From Methanobacteriota archaeon (GTDB lineage: Archaea; Thermoplasmatota; Thermoplasmata; SG8-5; JACRNV01), in NCBI GenBank assembly GCA_016214785.1, contig JACRNV010000024.1, forward strand, positions 1-51,385: DNA of 51,385 nt. Reading direction: 5' to 3'. Numbering within the stretch: the stretch's first letter is position 1; the number at the start of each line of letters is the position of its first letter. The position numbers and the translations under genes are program-made. The notes under the pieces are model-generated. The model worked only from the letters and a program-made list of their open reading frames with translations. It had not been told where the DNA came from and made no database searches. Shown here piece by piece: positions 22,504-32,104 of this stretch.

Positions 22504-25425
22504 TCACGACGCGCCCTCAGGTCCCTTCAGGGCCTCGCGAACTTTCTGGACATTGGCCGCGTCGCCGCTCTTTTCATAACCGGCAAGAGCCAGTTCAAAG
22601 AACTCCCGCGCCTTGCCGGGATCGCCCTTTGCCTTCCAGAGCAGCCCCAGCTCGTAATCGCAGTTGGGCGCCTGGATGCTGCCCAGCTCCTCCATCATGG
22701 ACCTTGCGAGGCCGAGCGTTTCCAGCGCCCTGCCCAGCTCTTGGGTCTCCCTGTAGACGCTCCCCAGGTTCATGAGAGCCATCGATTCGCCGTCCCTGGT
22801 CTCGATTTCCCTGGAGACGGCCAGCGCCCTCTCGGCGCTTTCCCTGGCTTCGCCGAACCGTTTCAGCTTTGAATATATCTCGCACAGGCAGTTGTAGCAA
22901 AAGATGCTCTCGTACTTCAGCCCGAACTTCTCGCATATGCCCTTCGCCTCGACGAGCATCGCCATCGCGCGATTCAAGTCGCCCCTCAGGTAGTGGGCGA
23001 TGTTCAGGTTGATGAGGGACGTGGCGGTGCCGTGCATGTCTCCGATCCGCTTCTCTATGGCGATGCTCTCCTCGAGCGGGGGGATTGCCTCGTCCGGCTT
23101 GCCCATCTCGAGGTAGACCGACGCTATATTGGTCAGGGTATTTGCCACGCCCATCCTGTCCCCGGCCTTCCTGTCCAGCTCGAGGCTCGCCTTGTAATGT
23201 TCGAGGGCCTGGTCCAACGCCCCCCTGCGCATGTGGACGTTCCCGATGTTGTTCAACGATCCGGAGAGCTCGGAGATGTCCCCGAGAGATCTGCGGATAT
23301 CCACGGCATCGCGCAGGTTCTCGAGCGCTTCCTCGTAATCCCCCTTGAAGCACAGTATGCTGCCGAGCAGGTGGCGCGCACGCCCGACCTCTCTCTTGTC
23401 GTCCAGCCTTTTGGCGGTTTCCAGTCCATTCCGCGTGATGGATATCGCGCGCGCGTAGTCGCCGGTCCGCATCGTTACCTTCCCAAGCGTCAGGAGGAGC
23501 CGCGTCTTCTCGACGCATTCGCCCTCGCCTAGCAGGTCAAGCCCGAGCCTGCACTCCTCCTCCCCTTTCTCGAACTCGGCCATCTTCTCGTAGACGTCTG
23601 CCATCCTTCTGTGGGCGTCGGCGCGCTTCCTGGGCTCGCGCTCGGGGCGCAGGAGCGCGGAATAGCTCCCGAGCGACGTCTTGAAATCACCGGCGAGGGA
23701 GTAAAGGTCCCCCAGGCGCTCCTTTACGGTGTCGCCATCCGCGGCCCCTGCCTTCTGGCCTATCCTGTCGGCGCTCGCGTAGAACGTTATGGCCTGCTCC
23801 ACCGCGTACGCCCCCTCGGCCTTCTCCCCGGCCTTCATGCAGTAGCCATAGGCTTTGGCGTGCTCGCTCGTCATGGAAAAGTGCCTGGCCAGCTCGTAAA
23901 TGGCCTCGGCGAGCCTGCCGTCGTAGGCGCGCTCGTAGTGCTCCCCGAGGCTCTTGTGGTAGGCGGACTTCCAGCGGGGAGAGATATTCTTGTAGACGGC
24001 GTCCTGGAAGAGGGCGTGCGCGAAGGAGGCCTTGACCGGAACCTGTCCGATCTCATCCGCCACATGGGCCTGCACGACGCCGTGAGACCTCAGTTTCTCG
24101 AAGGCAAGGGTGGGGTCCTTCAAAGTGCGGAGGGAGAGGGCGGCGCTGACCGCGAACTCGCGCCCGATGCACGACACGTACTCGGCCATCGTCATCGCGT
24201 CGGGGTCGAGCCCGTCCAGCCTGCGCTGCGCCATCTCCTCGATGGTCGACGGGACGGTGACGGCGCGGGCGTCGAGACGGAATCTCCCCTCCTTCGCCGA
24301 GATGTTGCCGTCGGAAGCCATTTGCCTCAGCAATTCCGTCAGGAAGAAGGGGTTGCCCCGGCAGTCCTTCGCAAGCCTCTGCGCGAAGTCTTGCGGGAAG
24401 TCGTTCGGGGAGAATGCCGCGTTGATAAGCGCCATCGCGCCCGCCTCGTCCATCGTCGAGACCGGCACCTCCGTCGCAGCGCCTTCCGCCATCAATCTGT
24501 CCGCGAGCGCCGCTGCCTTCTTGCCCTCCTCCCTTCGCAGGGTGGCGATGACCGATATGCGCTCCGCGCCGATGCTGCGAGCCAGGTACTCAATGACGAA
24601 CAGAGAGGACTCGTCCGCCCAGTGGATGTCCTCGATGACCAGCAGGACAGGGTTGCTGGGAGCCCTGAGCGCGAGTTCGCCAAGGATATGGTCCGCAATC
24701 CTGGCGCGCTCGTTGTCAAGCCTGACGCCCTCGAGGCTCCTGCGCACGAGGAACCGCATGGATGCCAAGGATTCGGCCTCGGCCTTCACCGGCGAGACGA
24801 GGCTATCCCGCCCTTCCCACGTTTCGAGTGTCTCGCCGTACTGCGCCCCCATCTTCTGGGCGACGCTGCGGGCCATCCCGTGCATGTCCTCGTGCTCGGC
24901 GCCCTTGAATATCGCCACGAGGATGGCGCCCCGGAGCCTTTCCATGAGGATCTTCATATTGCCGTACTCGAGGCGCCCGAGCGAGCCCTCCTGGCCGCCG
25001 AATGAGTCCTTGACGAAGTTCTGCACGGCGGTCAGCATTCCGGCGAAGATGTCCGCGTCTATGTCCTCGGCCTCCCGAGGCGAGGCGCGGGCGACCAGGA
25101 GGCCGGCGTCGTCGATTACCAAAACCTGAGCGAATGAGACATATTCCTCTTCCTGGAAGAGGGCCGAGCCTAGCGCCGTGGAGAAGGGGAGGAACGGTTG
25201 CGCGTTGTCCGGGAAGCACGCGCCCTGGAGCACGGAGAAGCCCTTCGCCGAGGCCTCTTCCAACGCTTCGCGCACAAGGCGCGACTTGCCAATGCCGGCC
25301 TCGCCCGAGACGAGGATGGCGCGCCCCTTGCTTTTCGCCGCCTGGTCAAGAGACTCGACGATGGCGGCGAGCTCGCGCTCCCTGCCTATCAGGCCGCCGC
25401 CTTGGGCCTGGCTTGGATCCGTCAT
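22504..25425 (-). CDS. STAND-type ATPase with inserted sensor-like domain and TPR repeats
   Basis: 973 residues from MTDPSQAQGG. GLIGREREL is the usual entry to the NTPase; Walker A is GEAGIGKS (41-48) and Walker B is LLVIEDIHWADES (261-273). Between them, at about 94-205, lies an extra domain with VLVIDDAGLLVARA, DIFAGMLTAVQNFVKDSFG and a YGN.KIL..R strand that resembles roadblock/longin-type folds (pattern-based inference). CRGNPFFLTELLRQM belongs to the winged-helix/arm region of MalT/AfsR-like proteins. From about 510 to the end there are about 10 TPR units such as GSLNNIGNVHMRRGALDQAL. STAND proteins switch on by nucleotide-driven assembly after ligand sensing by the repeats. No DNA-binding domain is visible. 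The ATG at 25425 has GAGAGGG upstream. Confidence 0.75.
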   Translation of the reverse strand: MTDPSQAQGGGLIGRERELAAIVESLDQAAKSKGRAILVSGEAGIGKSRLVREALEEASAKGFSVLQGACFPDNAQPFLPFSTALGSALFQEEEYVSFAQVLVIDDAGLLVARASPREAEDIDADIFAGMLTAVQNFVKDSFGGQEGSLGRLEYGNMKILMERLRGAILVAIFKGAEHEDMHGMARSVAQKMGAQYGETLETWEGRDSLVSPVKAEAESLASMRFLVRRSLEGVRLDNERARIADHILGELALRAPSNPVLLVIEDIHWADESSLFVIEYLARSIGAERISVIATLRREEGKKAAALADRLMAEGAATEVPVSTMDEAGAMALINAAFSPNDFPQDFAQRLAKDCRGNPFFLTELLRQMASDGNISAKEGRFRLDARAVTVPSTIEEMAQRRLDGLDPDAMTMAEYVSCIGREFAVSAALSLRTLKDPTLAFEKLRSHGVVQAHVADEIGQVPVKASFAHALFQDAVYKNISPRWKSAYHKSLGEHYERAYDGRLAEAIYELARHFSMTSEHAKAYGYCMKAGEKAEGAYAVEQAITFYASADRIGQKAGAADGDTVKERLGDLYSLAGDFKTSLGSYSALLRPEREPRKRADAHRRMADVYEKMAEFEKGEEECRLGLDLLGEGECVEKTRLLLTLGKVTMRTGDYARAISITRNGLETAKRLDDKREVGRARHLLGSILCFKGDYEEALENLRDAVDIRRSLGDISELSGSLNNIGNVHMRRGALDQALEHYKASLELDRKAGDRMGVANTLTNIASVYLEMGKPDEAIPPLEESIAIEKRIGDMHGTATSLINLNIAHYLRGDLNRAMAMLVEAKGICEKFGLKYESIFCYNCLCEIYSKLKRFGEARESAERALAVSREIETRDGESMALMNLGSVYRETQELGRALETLGLARSMMEELGSIQAPNCDYELGLLWKAKGDPGKAREFFELALAGYEKSGDAANVQKVREALKGPEGAS

Positions 25426-25488
25426 TTTCCCTCTCGCGCGCCGCATTGGCGTGTGGATAGAAATAGCTGACGATTGGGATGTGCAACC

Positions 25489-25500
25489 CCTCATATACTC
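25489..25500 (+). promoter_or_regulatory. TATA box of the homocitrate-synthase-like operon
   Basis: CCTCATATACTC lies about 22-30 nt before the ATG at 25520, fitting a leaderless transcript. The same gap carries the divergent start of the STAND gene. Confidence 0.45.
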
Positions 25501-25519
25501 CCCGGGTTATCCGCACGCG

Positions 25520-26737
25520 ATGGAACCTCGAGAAAGTGAGCGTTCGGCAAAGGCGACGCGAAAGCTCTCGATGCTCAGCCCATTCAACGACCTCGCGCTG
25601 AAGGGCTGGAAGAGCGGCAAGAAGGTCGTGCTCTACGATACGACCCTGCGCGACGGCGAGCAGATGCCCGGGGTCAGTTTCTCCAAGGCGCAGAAGCTCC
25701 GCATCGCGCAGGCCCTCTGCGATGCGGGCGTCAAACATATCGAGGCCGGCTTTCCAGCGGTTTCGAAGCGCGAGGCCGCGGCAGTGAAGGCCGTCGCCGG
25801 CCTGAGGACGGGGGCGGAGACGCTGGCCCTCTGCCGCGCGAGGAAGGGCGACGTCGACGCATGCGTAGATTGCGGCGTGGACATTGCGTTGATTTTCATT
25901 GCCACCTCGGACATCCACCTGGAGCACAAGTACAAATGCTCCAGGGAGAGGGCCGTTGAAATGGCGTTAGGCGCGATGGAATACGCCGGGGAGCGCGGCC
26001 TGCGGTTCACGTTCAGCACCGAGGACAGCACGCGGAGCGATATGGGCTATATGCTCTCGCTGAACAAGATGGCCGAGAGGCTCGGCGCGGAACGTATCGG
26101 CATCACCGACACGGTCGGCTGCGCGACGCCGGAATCGGTCGCGCACCTCGTCGGCAAAATATGCGCGGGCGCAAAGAGGCCGGTATCGGCCCACCTGCAC
26201 AACGACCTCGGGCTCGCGGTGGCGAACGGCCTGAGCGCCGTTCGGGCGGGCGCGGCGGCATTGGCCACGACCGTCAACGGCATCGGCGAGCGCGCGGGCA
26301 ACCTCCCGCTCGAGGAGTTCGCCGTCGCATCGGAGCTGCTGCTCGGCGCGGATCACGGCATAGACCTTTCCAAGCTCACTTCAGTCTCCAGGCTGGTGGC
26401 TCGCGCGGCGCGAATCGAGACGCCGCGCAACAAGCCAATCGTGGGGGGGAACATCTTCGCGCATGAATCGGGCATACATGTCGCCGCAGTGCTCAACGAA
26501 CCCTTCACGTACGAGCCCATTTCCCCGGAGCTGGTCGGCGGGGCGCGCAGGTTCGTGCTTGGGAAGCACACGGGCATCGCCGCCATACGAATGATGCTGG
26601 GCTCGAAAAAAGAACGGCTGACCGGCGCGCAAGAGCGCAAGGTCCTTGCGCGCGTCAAATCCCGGGGGGAGGGAAACGGCTCGGTGACGGTGAAAGAGTT
26701 CTGGAGGATTGTGAGAGGTGCTGGAAATGGCCGATGA
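25520..26737 (+). CDS. Homocitrate / 2-isopropylmalate synthase family protein
   Basis: 405 residues of the DRE-TIM metallolyase fold, which condenses acetyl-CoA with a 2-oxo acid. VVLYDTTLRDGEQMPGVSFS carries the catalytic Arg-Asp pair, SAHLHNDLGLAVANGLSAVRAGA holds the two metal-binding His residues, and NGIGERAGNLPLEEF is the family signature; HESGIHV closes the barrel region. LeuA proteins are about 500 residues with a regulatory C-terminal domain, which is absent here. Length and the next gene therefore favour homocitrate synthase (lysine via aminoadipate) or AksA/NifV-like activity. The first about 35 residues are an extension. The ATG at 25520 follows a TATA box; the frame is open further upstream. 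The stop overlaps the M20 gene start, so they are one operon. Confidence 0.75.
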   Translation: MEPRESERSAKATRKLSMLSPFNDLALKGWKSGKKVVLYDTTLRDGEQMPGVSFSKAQKLRIAQALCDAGVKHIEAGFPAVSKREAAAVKAVAGLRTGAETLALCRARKGDVDACVDCGVDIALIFIATSDIHLEHKYKCSRERAVEMALGAMEYAGERGLRFTFSTEDSTRSDMGYMLSLNKMAERLGAERIGITDTVGCATPESVAHLVGKICAGAKRPVSAHLHNDLGLAVANGLSAVRAGAAALATTVNGIGERAGNLPLEEFAVASELLLGADHGIDLSKLTSVSRLVARAARIETPRNKPIVGGNIFAHESGIHVAAVLNEPFTYEPISPELVGGARRFVLGKHTGIAAIRMMLGSKKERLTGAQERKVLARVKSRGEGNGSVTVKEFWRIVRGAGNGR

Positions 26738-27812
26738 AACATTGGCGCTAGCCAAGAAGCTGATATCGGTCCCCAGCGTCTTCGGGCAGGAGCATGAGAT
26801 CGCAGAGTTCATAGCCTCGCGCTTGAAGGGCGACGTGGAGCTCCAGGAAGTCGACGGGAGCGGCCCCAACGTCGTCGCCCGCTCCGAAGGGGATTCGCGC
26901 TTTCCAAGCATCCTCCTCTGCGGGCACATGGACACGGTCCCGCCGCCGCACGGCTACGGGGCAGACCCGTACAAGCCCGCAGTGAAAGCCGGGAGGCTCT
27001 ACGGCCTCGGCTCGGGGGACATGAAGGGCGGGCTGGCGTGCGCAATCCAGGCATACAACAGAATCGCCGTGGACGGAGACATCCCGACAACCTTCCTCGG
27101 AACGTCGGACGAGGAAGGTAACTGCAAGGGCGTCTTTCGATACCTCAATAACCGCCCAAGGCACGACCTCGCGATAGTCCTCGAGCCGAGCGGCCTGAAG
27201 GCCATGCTCGGCTGCAGGGGGAGATATGTCCTTGAAATCGTTGTGAAGGGTAAGGCGGCTCACGGCGCGAGGCCGGAGCAAGGGGTAAATGCGATAGACG
27301 AAACGGCGAAGGCCATCAAAGCCCTCCAAGGGTTGAAAGTGCGATCTCACGGCATTTTGGGGAAAGGCTCCAAGTGCCTGCTGAAAATAGAAGGCGGCGG
27401 AGAGAGCCTCAGCGTGCCCGACAGGTGCACCATCAGGCTCGACAGGCACGTCGTTCCGGGGGACACGAAAGATGGGCTATGGCGCGAGGTCGGCGCCCTC
27501 TTGTCGAAAGCCGGGCTTTCGGAAGGATATGAATTGAGGTGGATGCCCAGGCCGACGCCGTTCCTGGAGCCGTACGTCACGAAGAAGACGGCGCTGGTAA
27601 TGGCATTCCTCTCCTCCACCGGCGCGGCCGAGACCTACGGCACATCCGTCGGCGACTACAACGCGCTCGGCGCAGCGATGCCCACGGCCGTCTTCGGACC
27701 CAGTGGGGAAAACTGGCACGCCCTTGGGGAGTTCGTTGACATTGAATCCCTCAGCAAGGTCGATGCGAAATTGTCGGCCTTCTGCGAATCACTGCGTAAA
27801 TGTGGCAGATAA
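26727..27812 (+). CDS. M20-family metallohydrolase (ArgE/DapE/LysK-like)
   Basis: 361 residues. The zinc motifs are intact: GHMDTVP (His and Asp), GSGDMKGGLACA (bridging Asp), TSDEEGN (catalytic Glu and metal Glu), EPSGLKA, and ENWHALGEFVDIESL near the end (His). The middle RGRYVLEIVVKGKAAHGARPEQG is the dimerisation domain with its catalytic His. Family members release amino acids from N-acyl, succinyl or LysW-carrier forms. Next to a homocitrate-synthase-like gene the attractive role is LysK, the last step of LysW-dependent lysine synthesis, but the carrier LysW is not in the window. The ATG at 26727 has GAGGTG 9 nt upstream and overlaps the previous stop by 11 nt. Confidence 0.75.
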   Translation: MADETLALAKKLISVPSVFGQEHEIAEFIASRLKGDVELQEVDGSGPNVVARSEGDSRFPSILLCGHMDTVPPPHGYGADPYKPAVKAGRLYGLGSGDMKGGLACAIQAYNRIAVDGDIPTTFLGTSDEEGNCKGVFRYLNNRPRHDLAIVLEPSGLKAMLGCRGRYVLEIVVKGKAAHGARPEQGVNAIDETAKAIKALQGLKVRSHGILGKGSKCLLKIEGGGESLSVPDRCTIRLDRHVVPGDTKDGLWREVGALLSKAGLSEGYELRWMPRPTPFLEPYVTKKTALVMAFLSSTGAAETYGTSVGDYNALGAAMPTAVFGPSGENWHALGEFVDIESLSKVDAKLSAFCESLRKCGR

Positions 27813-27823
27813 GTGTACAAAAC

Positions 27824-27833
27824 ATATATATCA
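27824..27833 (+). promoter_or_regulatory. TATA box of the first secreted BNR-like gene
   Basis: ACATATATATC sits 24-33 nt before the ATG at 27857, consistent with a leaderless transcript. Confidence 0.45.
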
Positions 27834-27856
27834 CAGATTGAGTATACGTGATTACA

Positions 27857-29950
27857 ATGCGAGGGCACACTTTCCGGGCGATGGTTGCGCTTTCTTTGGT
27901 CTTGCTGACCGCTTCGGGTTTCTGCGGCGCGCCATTTCTAACCGGCGCGCCGTCGCAGTCGGCGCAGACCGATTCGAGCGCCGGCGGTATTGTCCCGCCT
28001 CCATCCATCGGCAGCCTTCCGGCTCCGCCGGAGCCCACCGCCTTCGTGGGGAAGGACTTCCTCATCAGCTACGACGACGACTGGGACGCATTCCATCCAG
28101 CCGTCGCGACGACCCCAAGGTACAGCCTCGACGCCTCGTGGGACGGCTCTATCCATTCGGTCTGGGAGGAGCAGAACGAGAGCGACCAGTATACGCCACA
28201 CCTGAGGGAGATACACTACTCCATGTCGCTCGGAGCGTCTGGCGGCAGGGAATGGAGCAACGACGAGCCGTCCGAGGGCGACAGGATAATCAGCAACACG
28301 GGGAAGGGGAAGGAGACAGCCAGCGCCGAAGGCGTCCTTGCGCCCGCCTACAACCCCGGCGACTCGGCCGACCCGGCCATCGCAGTCGACATGTTCGGCT
28401 ACATCCACGTTGTCTGGCGCGAACTGATGAGCGACGGCTACTGGGAGATAATGTACTCACATTCGGAAGACAACGGGAAGACATGGACCGGGTTCGACCA
28501 GATAAAGGACATCTACGTGAGCAACAAGACGACCAACCGCAACATACCGTACGGGCCGGCAATTGCCGTCAGCAACGACAAGAGCACTGGCAAGGTCATA
28601 CTCCACGTCATCTGGATAGAGGACATGGAGAAGACTTTCGAAGTATACTATTCGAGGTCGTTGAACAACGGAATGACATGGAGCAGCGCGACAGCCCCCG
28701 ACATCATGATTTCCGACTCGACGAGCCAGGAGCCGGCGGGTTTCCCTACCATAGCAGCGAGCGAGAAATACGGAAAGGTCATACACGCCGCCTGGCTGCA
28801 GAACGACCCCGACACCGGCCAGGACGAGATATTCGCGACCACATCGACAAACTTCGGCAGCGAGTGGCCGAAGATCGAGAACATAGTCAGCCTGAAAGGC
28901 AAGGACGGGCTCAACGCGGGCGCGCCGTCCCTGGCGGGCAGCTATGAGCTTGGCATGGTGACATGGTCGCAGCCGTTCAAGGACCCGGCAGCCCCGGGCG
29001 AGATTCACTACTCGTTCACAGGAGATTTCGGCGCATCCTGGTCGGGGACGAAGGAGGACGTGCCCATAAGCTATCCGGACGGAGAGAGCGCAATCAACCC
29101 GTCGGTAACGATGGCGTACAATGGATACGGCTATGTCGCCTGGACCGAAAGGGACCAGAACAAGTGGGGCTCGATAGAAGTCCATGTCTCCGAGTCAAAG
29201 GATATAACGAAGATCAGCTCCTGGACTGGCAGGGAGGGAGACAATGTCATCTCGCCGATGACAGCGAACGCCGACGGGGTCCCCGCAAACGCGGGCAACG
29301 TTTCTGTGGCCTACTCGTTGGTCGGGACATTCTGGAGGCCCCATGTCGTGTGGGACGAGGTGAACTACACGAAACAGGCTGGAAGGGTGAACGACAATTG
29401 GGAAATAAATTATGTCCCGCCTGTCGATTTCAGCATCCCGGTCGGGACCGGATGGAACCTTCTCTCCGTGCCGCTCGAGCAGGAAAGCACGCTGATCACG
29501 ACCGTCCTGAGCGACGTGGGCGACGGGACGACAACCTGGGACCGCGCCCTCTGGTACGACCCTTCGGACGCAGCGAACCATTGGAAGCAATACAATACTG
29601 GCTGGTCGAGCTCCTTGAACGACCTCGCTACGGTTGACCACACGATATGCCTTTGGGTGAATGTAACTGACAAGGGCTCTGACGGCATGCTAACCGTAAC
29701 CGGCACGCTGCCGACCAGCACAAGCATCTACCTGTACCCCGGCTGGAACATGGTGGGATATCCCGCGCAAGTCGAGAACGGCTACACGGTCGCAAGCTTA
29801 AAATCGGACACTGGCGCCACAATGGTCGAGGGGTTCAACGCGAGCGCCACATACAAGACCTCGATTCTGCCAGACAGCTACACACTGCTGAGAGGAAGGG
29901 GATACTGGATATACGTCCCGGCCGGGACGACATGGGTCGTCGACTGGTGA
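27857..29950 (+). CDS. Secreted BNR/sialidase-like repeat protein, copy 1
   Basis: 697 residues. MRGHTFRAMVALSLVLLTASGF is a signal peptide. The body is a series of beta-propeller-like blades of the kind seen in BNR/Asp-box proteins: ISYDDDWDAFHPAVA, DPAIAVDMFGYIHVVWREL, VYYSRSLNNGMTWSSA (Asp-box-like), FPTIAASEKYGKVIHAAWLQ, NPSVTMAYNGYGYVAWTERD. The last about 165 residues repeat a GWNLLSVPL...GWNMVGYPA pattern ending in W-V-V-D-W, a domain seen at the end of both tandem copies. There is no C-terminal membrane helix, so it is secreted or held by partners. Catalytic residues of true sialidases are not evident, so no enzyme activity is claimed. A GTG at 27848 is an alternative start. Confidence 0.65.
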   Translation: MRGHTFRAMVALSLVLLTASGFCGAPFLTGAPSQSAQTDSSAGGIVPPPSIGSLPAPPEPTAFVGKDFLISYDDDWDAFHPAVATTPRYSLDASWDGSIHSVWEEQNESDQYTPHLREIHYSMSLGASGGREWSNDEPSEGDRIISNTGKGKETASAEGVLAPAYNPGDSADPAIAVDMFGYIHVVWRELMSDGYWEIMYSHSEDNGKTWTGFDQIKDIYVSNKTTNRNIPYGPAIAVSNDKSTGKVILHVIWIEDMEKTFEVYYSRSLNNGMTWSSATAPDIMISDSTSQEPAGFPTIAASEKYGKVIHAAWLQNDPDTGQDEIFATTSTNFGSEWPKIENIVSLKGKDGLNAGAPSLAGSYELGMVTWSQPFKDPAAPGEIHYSFTGDFGASWSGTKEDVPISYPDGESAINPSVTMAYNGYGYVAWTERDQNKWGSIEVHVSESKDITKISSWTGREGDNVISPMTANADGVPANAGNVSVAYSLVGTFWRPHVVWDEVNYTKQAGRVNDNWEINYVPPVDFSIPVGTGWNLLSVPLEQESTLITTVLSDVGDGTTTWDRALWYDPSDAANHWKQYNTGWSSSLNDLATVDHTICLWVNVTDKGSDGMLTVTGTLPTSTSIYLYPGWNMVGYPAQVENGYTVASLKSDTGATMVEGFNASATYKTSILPDSYTLLRGRGYWIYVPAGTTWVVDW

Positions 29951-30013
29951 TGCGGGCAAAATCGCACTGTACATACGAAAGTTATTTACCGTGATAGCTG
30001 CATATACATAGAC

Positions 30014-32104
30014 ATGAAGAGTATGATGCCAAGAACCGCGATAGTCATCTTCGCAGTCATCCTCACGATTTCAGGATTCAGCATAACGCCGGGCATAGTG
30101 AATGCGCCTGGATCGGATTTGACAACCAATGACGCTCCAAGCCCACCGTCCGCGGAGAGCCTCCCATCCCCCATCGAGCCCAACATGTGGGTCGGCGGGG
30201 ACTACCTGATCAGCTACGACGACGACTCGAACGCGTTCCATCCGGCGGTCGCCACGAGCCCTCCGGGGTGCCCGTTCGCGGGCTCCATCCACGTGGTATG
30301 GGACGAGGTGAACGAGGTGACCGGCACGCGCGAGATCCACTATTCCATGTCGCCGGCCTCTTCCGGCGGCAGGGAATGGAGCAACGACGAGCCTTCCGAG
30401 GGCGACAGGATAATCAGCGACGCCAGTCCGGGGAAGGATGGATTCGAAAGTGTCGCGGGAGCGATTGCGCCCCCCGGCACCTTTGCGAATAACCCCGGGG
30501 ACGCGCTCGACCCTGCCATCGCCATCGACATGTACGGCAACATCCACGTTGTCTGGCGCCAGATGTACACCGACGGGACATGGGAGATACTCTACTCACG
30601 TTCTGTGGACAACGGGATGACATGGTCGGGGCACGACGGAACGGGGGACAAGCTCGTCAGCTTCAGGAGAGCCGACGGCAAGGACCAGCAGATACAGCAG
30701 AAGCCCGCCATCGCGGTCAGCAACGACAACTCGCTCAACCGGGCCGTCATCCAGGTGGTCTGGCCGGGGCAGGAACCGACCAGCGGCCTGCAGGACATAT
30801 ATTACTCCTCCTCGGACAGCAACGGCGAAACATGGACCGGCGCATCGAGCGATTCCGCGATCAGCGCCATCGGGTCGACGGCCTTCGCTTTCGCCCCCTC
30901 GCTGGCGACTTCGGGCACCAACGGTAATGTCGTCTGCGCCGCCTGGCAGCAGCTCAATCCGGCCGGTGCGACGAACGAGATATTCTTCACCGGGTCCAGC
31001 TCGTTCGGGGCGCAGGGCACCTGGACCACGGAAGATACCATTAGCTACGCGCAAACAGACGGCATGAACGCGGGCCCACCGTCCATTGCCGGCTACGGCA
31101 ACAGCTTCATCGCCTGCTGGCCGCAGCCAAAGCAGACCGGGTTCCCTGCCGACGTCATGTACTCGCTCTCCTCGGACAACGGCAATTCGTGGTCCGGGCG
31201 GACCAACGACTTCCCGATTAGCCACCCGGACATCAATTGCCCGGCAATGTCCCCATCCGTGACGCTGTCCCCCGACGGGCTTGCCTACGCGGTCTGGACC
31301 GAGCGCGACCAGAACCCAAACAACTCCACAGAAGTCCAGGCGTCCTGCACCCGCACCCCGGGCAACCCGGGCTCCTGGTCGGGCATATCCAGGGACATCG
31401 TGATTTCGCATCCCGACGCGAGCGGCCTCGGCACGCCTGCGAACGCCGCGAACGCATCGGTAGCCTTCGCCTTCCTGGACGGCGGCTGGCATCCGCAGGT
31501 CTTCTGGGACGAGCCGAACTATACCACGGGAAGCGGAAAGATTAACGACAACTGGGAGATTAACCGCAACCCGCTCGTGGACAGCAATGTTACGGTATCC
31601 GCGGGCTGGAACCTCATATCGGTTCCCACGGAGCAGGAGGACACGGCCATCACGACCGTTCTCGGCGATTCCAACGGGGACGGCGCAACGACGTGGGACC
31701 GCGCCCTCTGGTTCGATCCGTGGGACGCCGCGAACCCGTGGAAACAATACTATTCCGGCTGGAACGCCTCGCTCAACGACCTCGCGGCCGTGAACCACAC
31801 AATGGCAATTTGGGTAAACGTCACCGCGGTGGGGGACGGCGTCCTTACCGTCACCGGCAGGGAATCTAGCAGCACTGCGATATCGCTGCATTCCGGCTGG
31901 AACATGATAGGCTATCCGGCCGTGGACGACAGCGCTTACACGGTCAGCAACCTGAAGTCGGAAACAGGGGCGACCATCGTGGAGGGATTCAGCTCCACCG
32001 CCACGTACAAGACGACCGCATTGCCCGACGCGTATATCCTTAAGAAAGGCGAGGGTTACTGGGCTTACGTCCCATCGGCCACAACATGGACTGTGGATTG
32101 GTGA
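30014..32104 (+). CDS. Secreted BNR/sialidase-like repeat protein, copy 2
   Basis: 696 residues, a clear paralogue of the preceding gene along its whole length: same signal-peptide layout (MMPRTAIVIFAVILTISGFS), ISYDDDSNAFHPAVA, GGREWSNDEPSEGDRIIS (identical in both), IHVVWRQM, VYAVWTERDQ-like blades and the same C-terminal GWNLISVPTEQEDTAITTVL ... GWNMIGYPA ... TTWTVDW domain. The two genes lie 63 bp apart and are the product of tandem duplication. The blades have drifted more than the C-terminal domain, suggesting the tail is under tighter constraint (perhaps anchoring). An AT-rich stretch GTTATTTACC about 25-35 nt upstream could be its promoter. Confidence 0.65.
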   Translation: MKSMMPRTAIVIFAVILTISGFSITPGIVNAPGSDLTTNDAPSPPSAESLPSPIEPNMWVGGDYLISYDDDSNAFHPAVATSPPGCPFAGSIHVVWDEVNEVTGTREIHYSMSPASSGGREWSNDEPSEGDRIISDASPGKDGFESVAGAIAPPGTFANNPGDALDPAIAIDMYGNIHVVWRQMYTDGTWEILYSRSVDNGMTWSGHDGTGDKLVSFRRADGKDQQIQQKPAIAVSNDNSLNRAVIQVVWPGQEPTSGLQDIYYSSSDSNGETWTGASSDSAISAIGSTAFAFAPSLATSGTNGNVVCAAWQQLNPAGATNEIFFTGSSSFGAQGTWTTEDTISYAQTDGMNAGPPSIAGYGNSFIACWPQPKQTGFPADVMYSLSSDNGNSWSGRTNDFPISHPDINCPAMSPSVTLSPDGLAYAVWTERDQNPNNSTEVQASCTRTPGNPGSWSGISRDIVISHPDASGLGTPANAANASVAFAFLDGGWHPQVFWDEPNYTTGSGKINDNWEINRNPLVDSNVTVSAGWNLISVPTEQEDTAITTVLGDSNGDGATTWDRALWFDPWDAANPWKQYYSGWNASLNDLAAVNHTMAIWVNVTAVGDGVLTVTGRESSSTAISLHSGWNMIGYPAVDDSAYTVSNLKSETGATIVEGFSSTATYKTTALPDAYILKKGEGYWAYVPSATTWTVDW

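Noticed and set aside
23611-25005. 464-codon plus-strand frame opposite the STAND gene
   Set aside because: Antisense shadow created by codon bias; no domain, and the minus strand has Walker motifs and TPRs.
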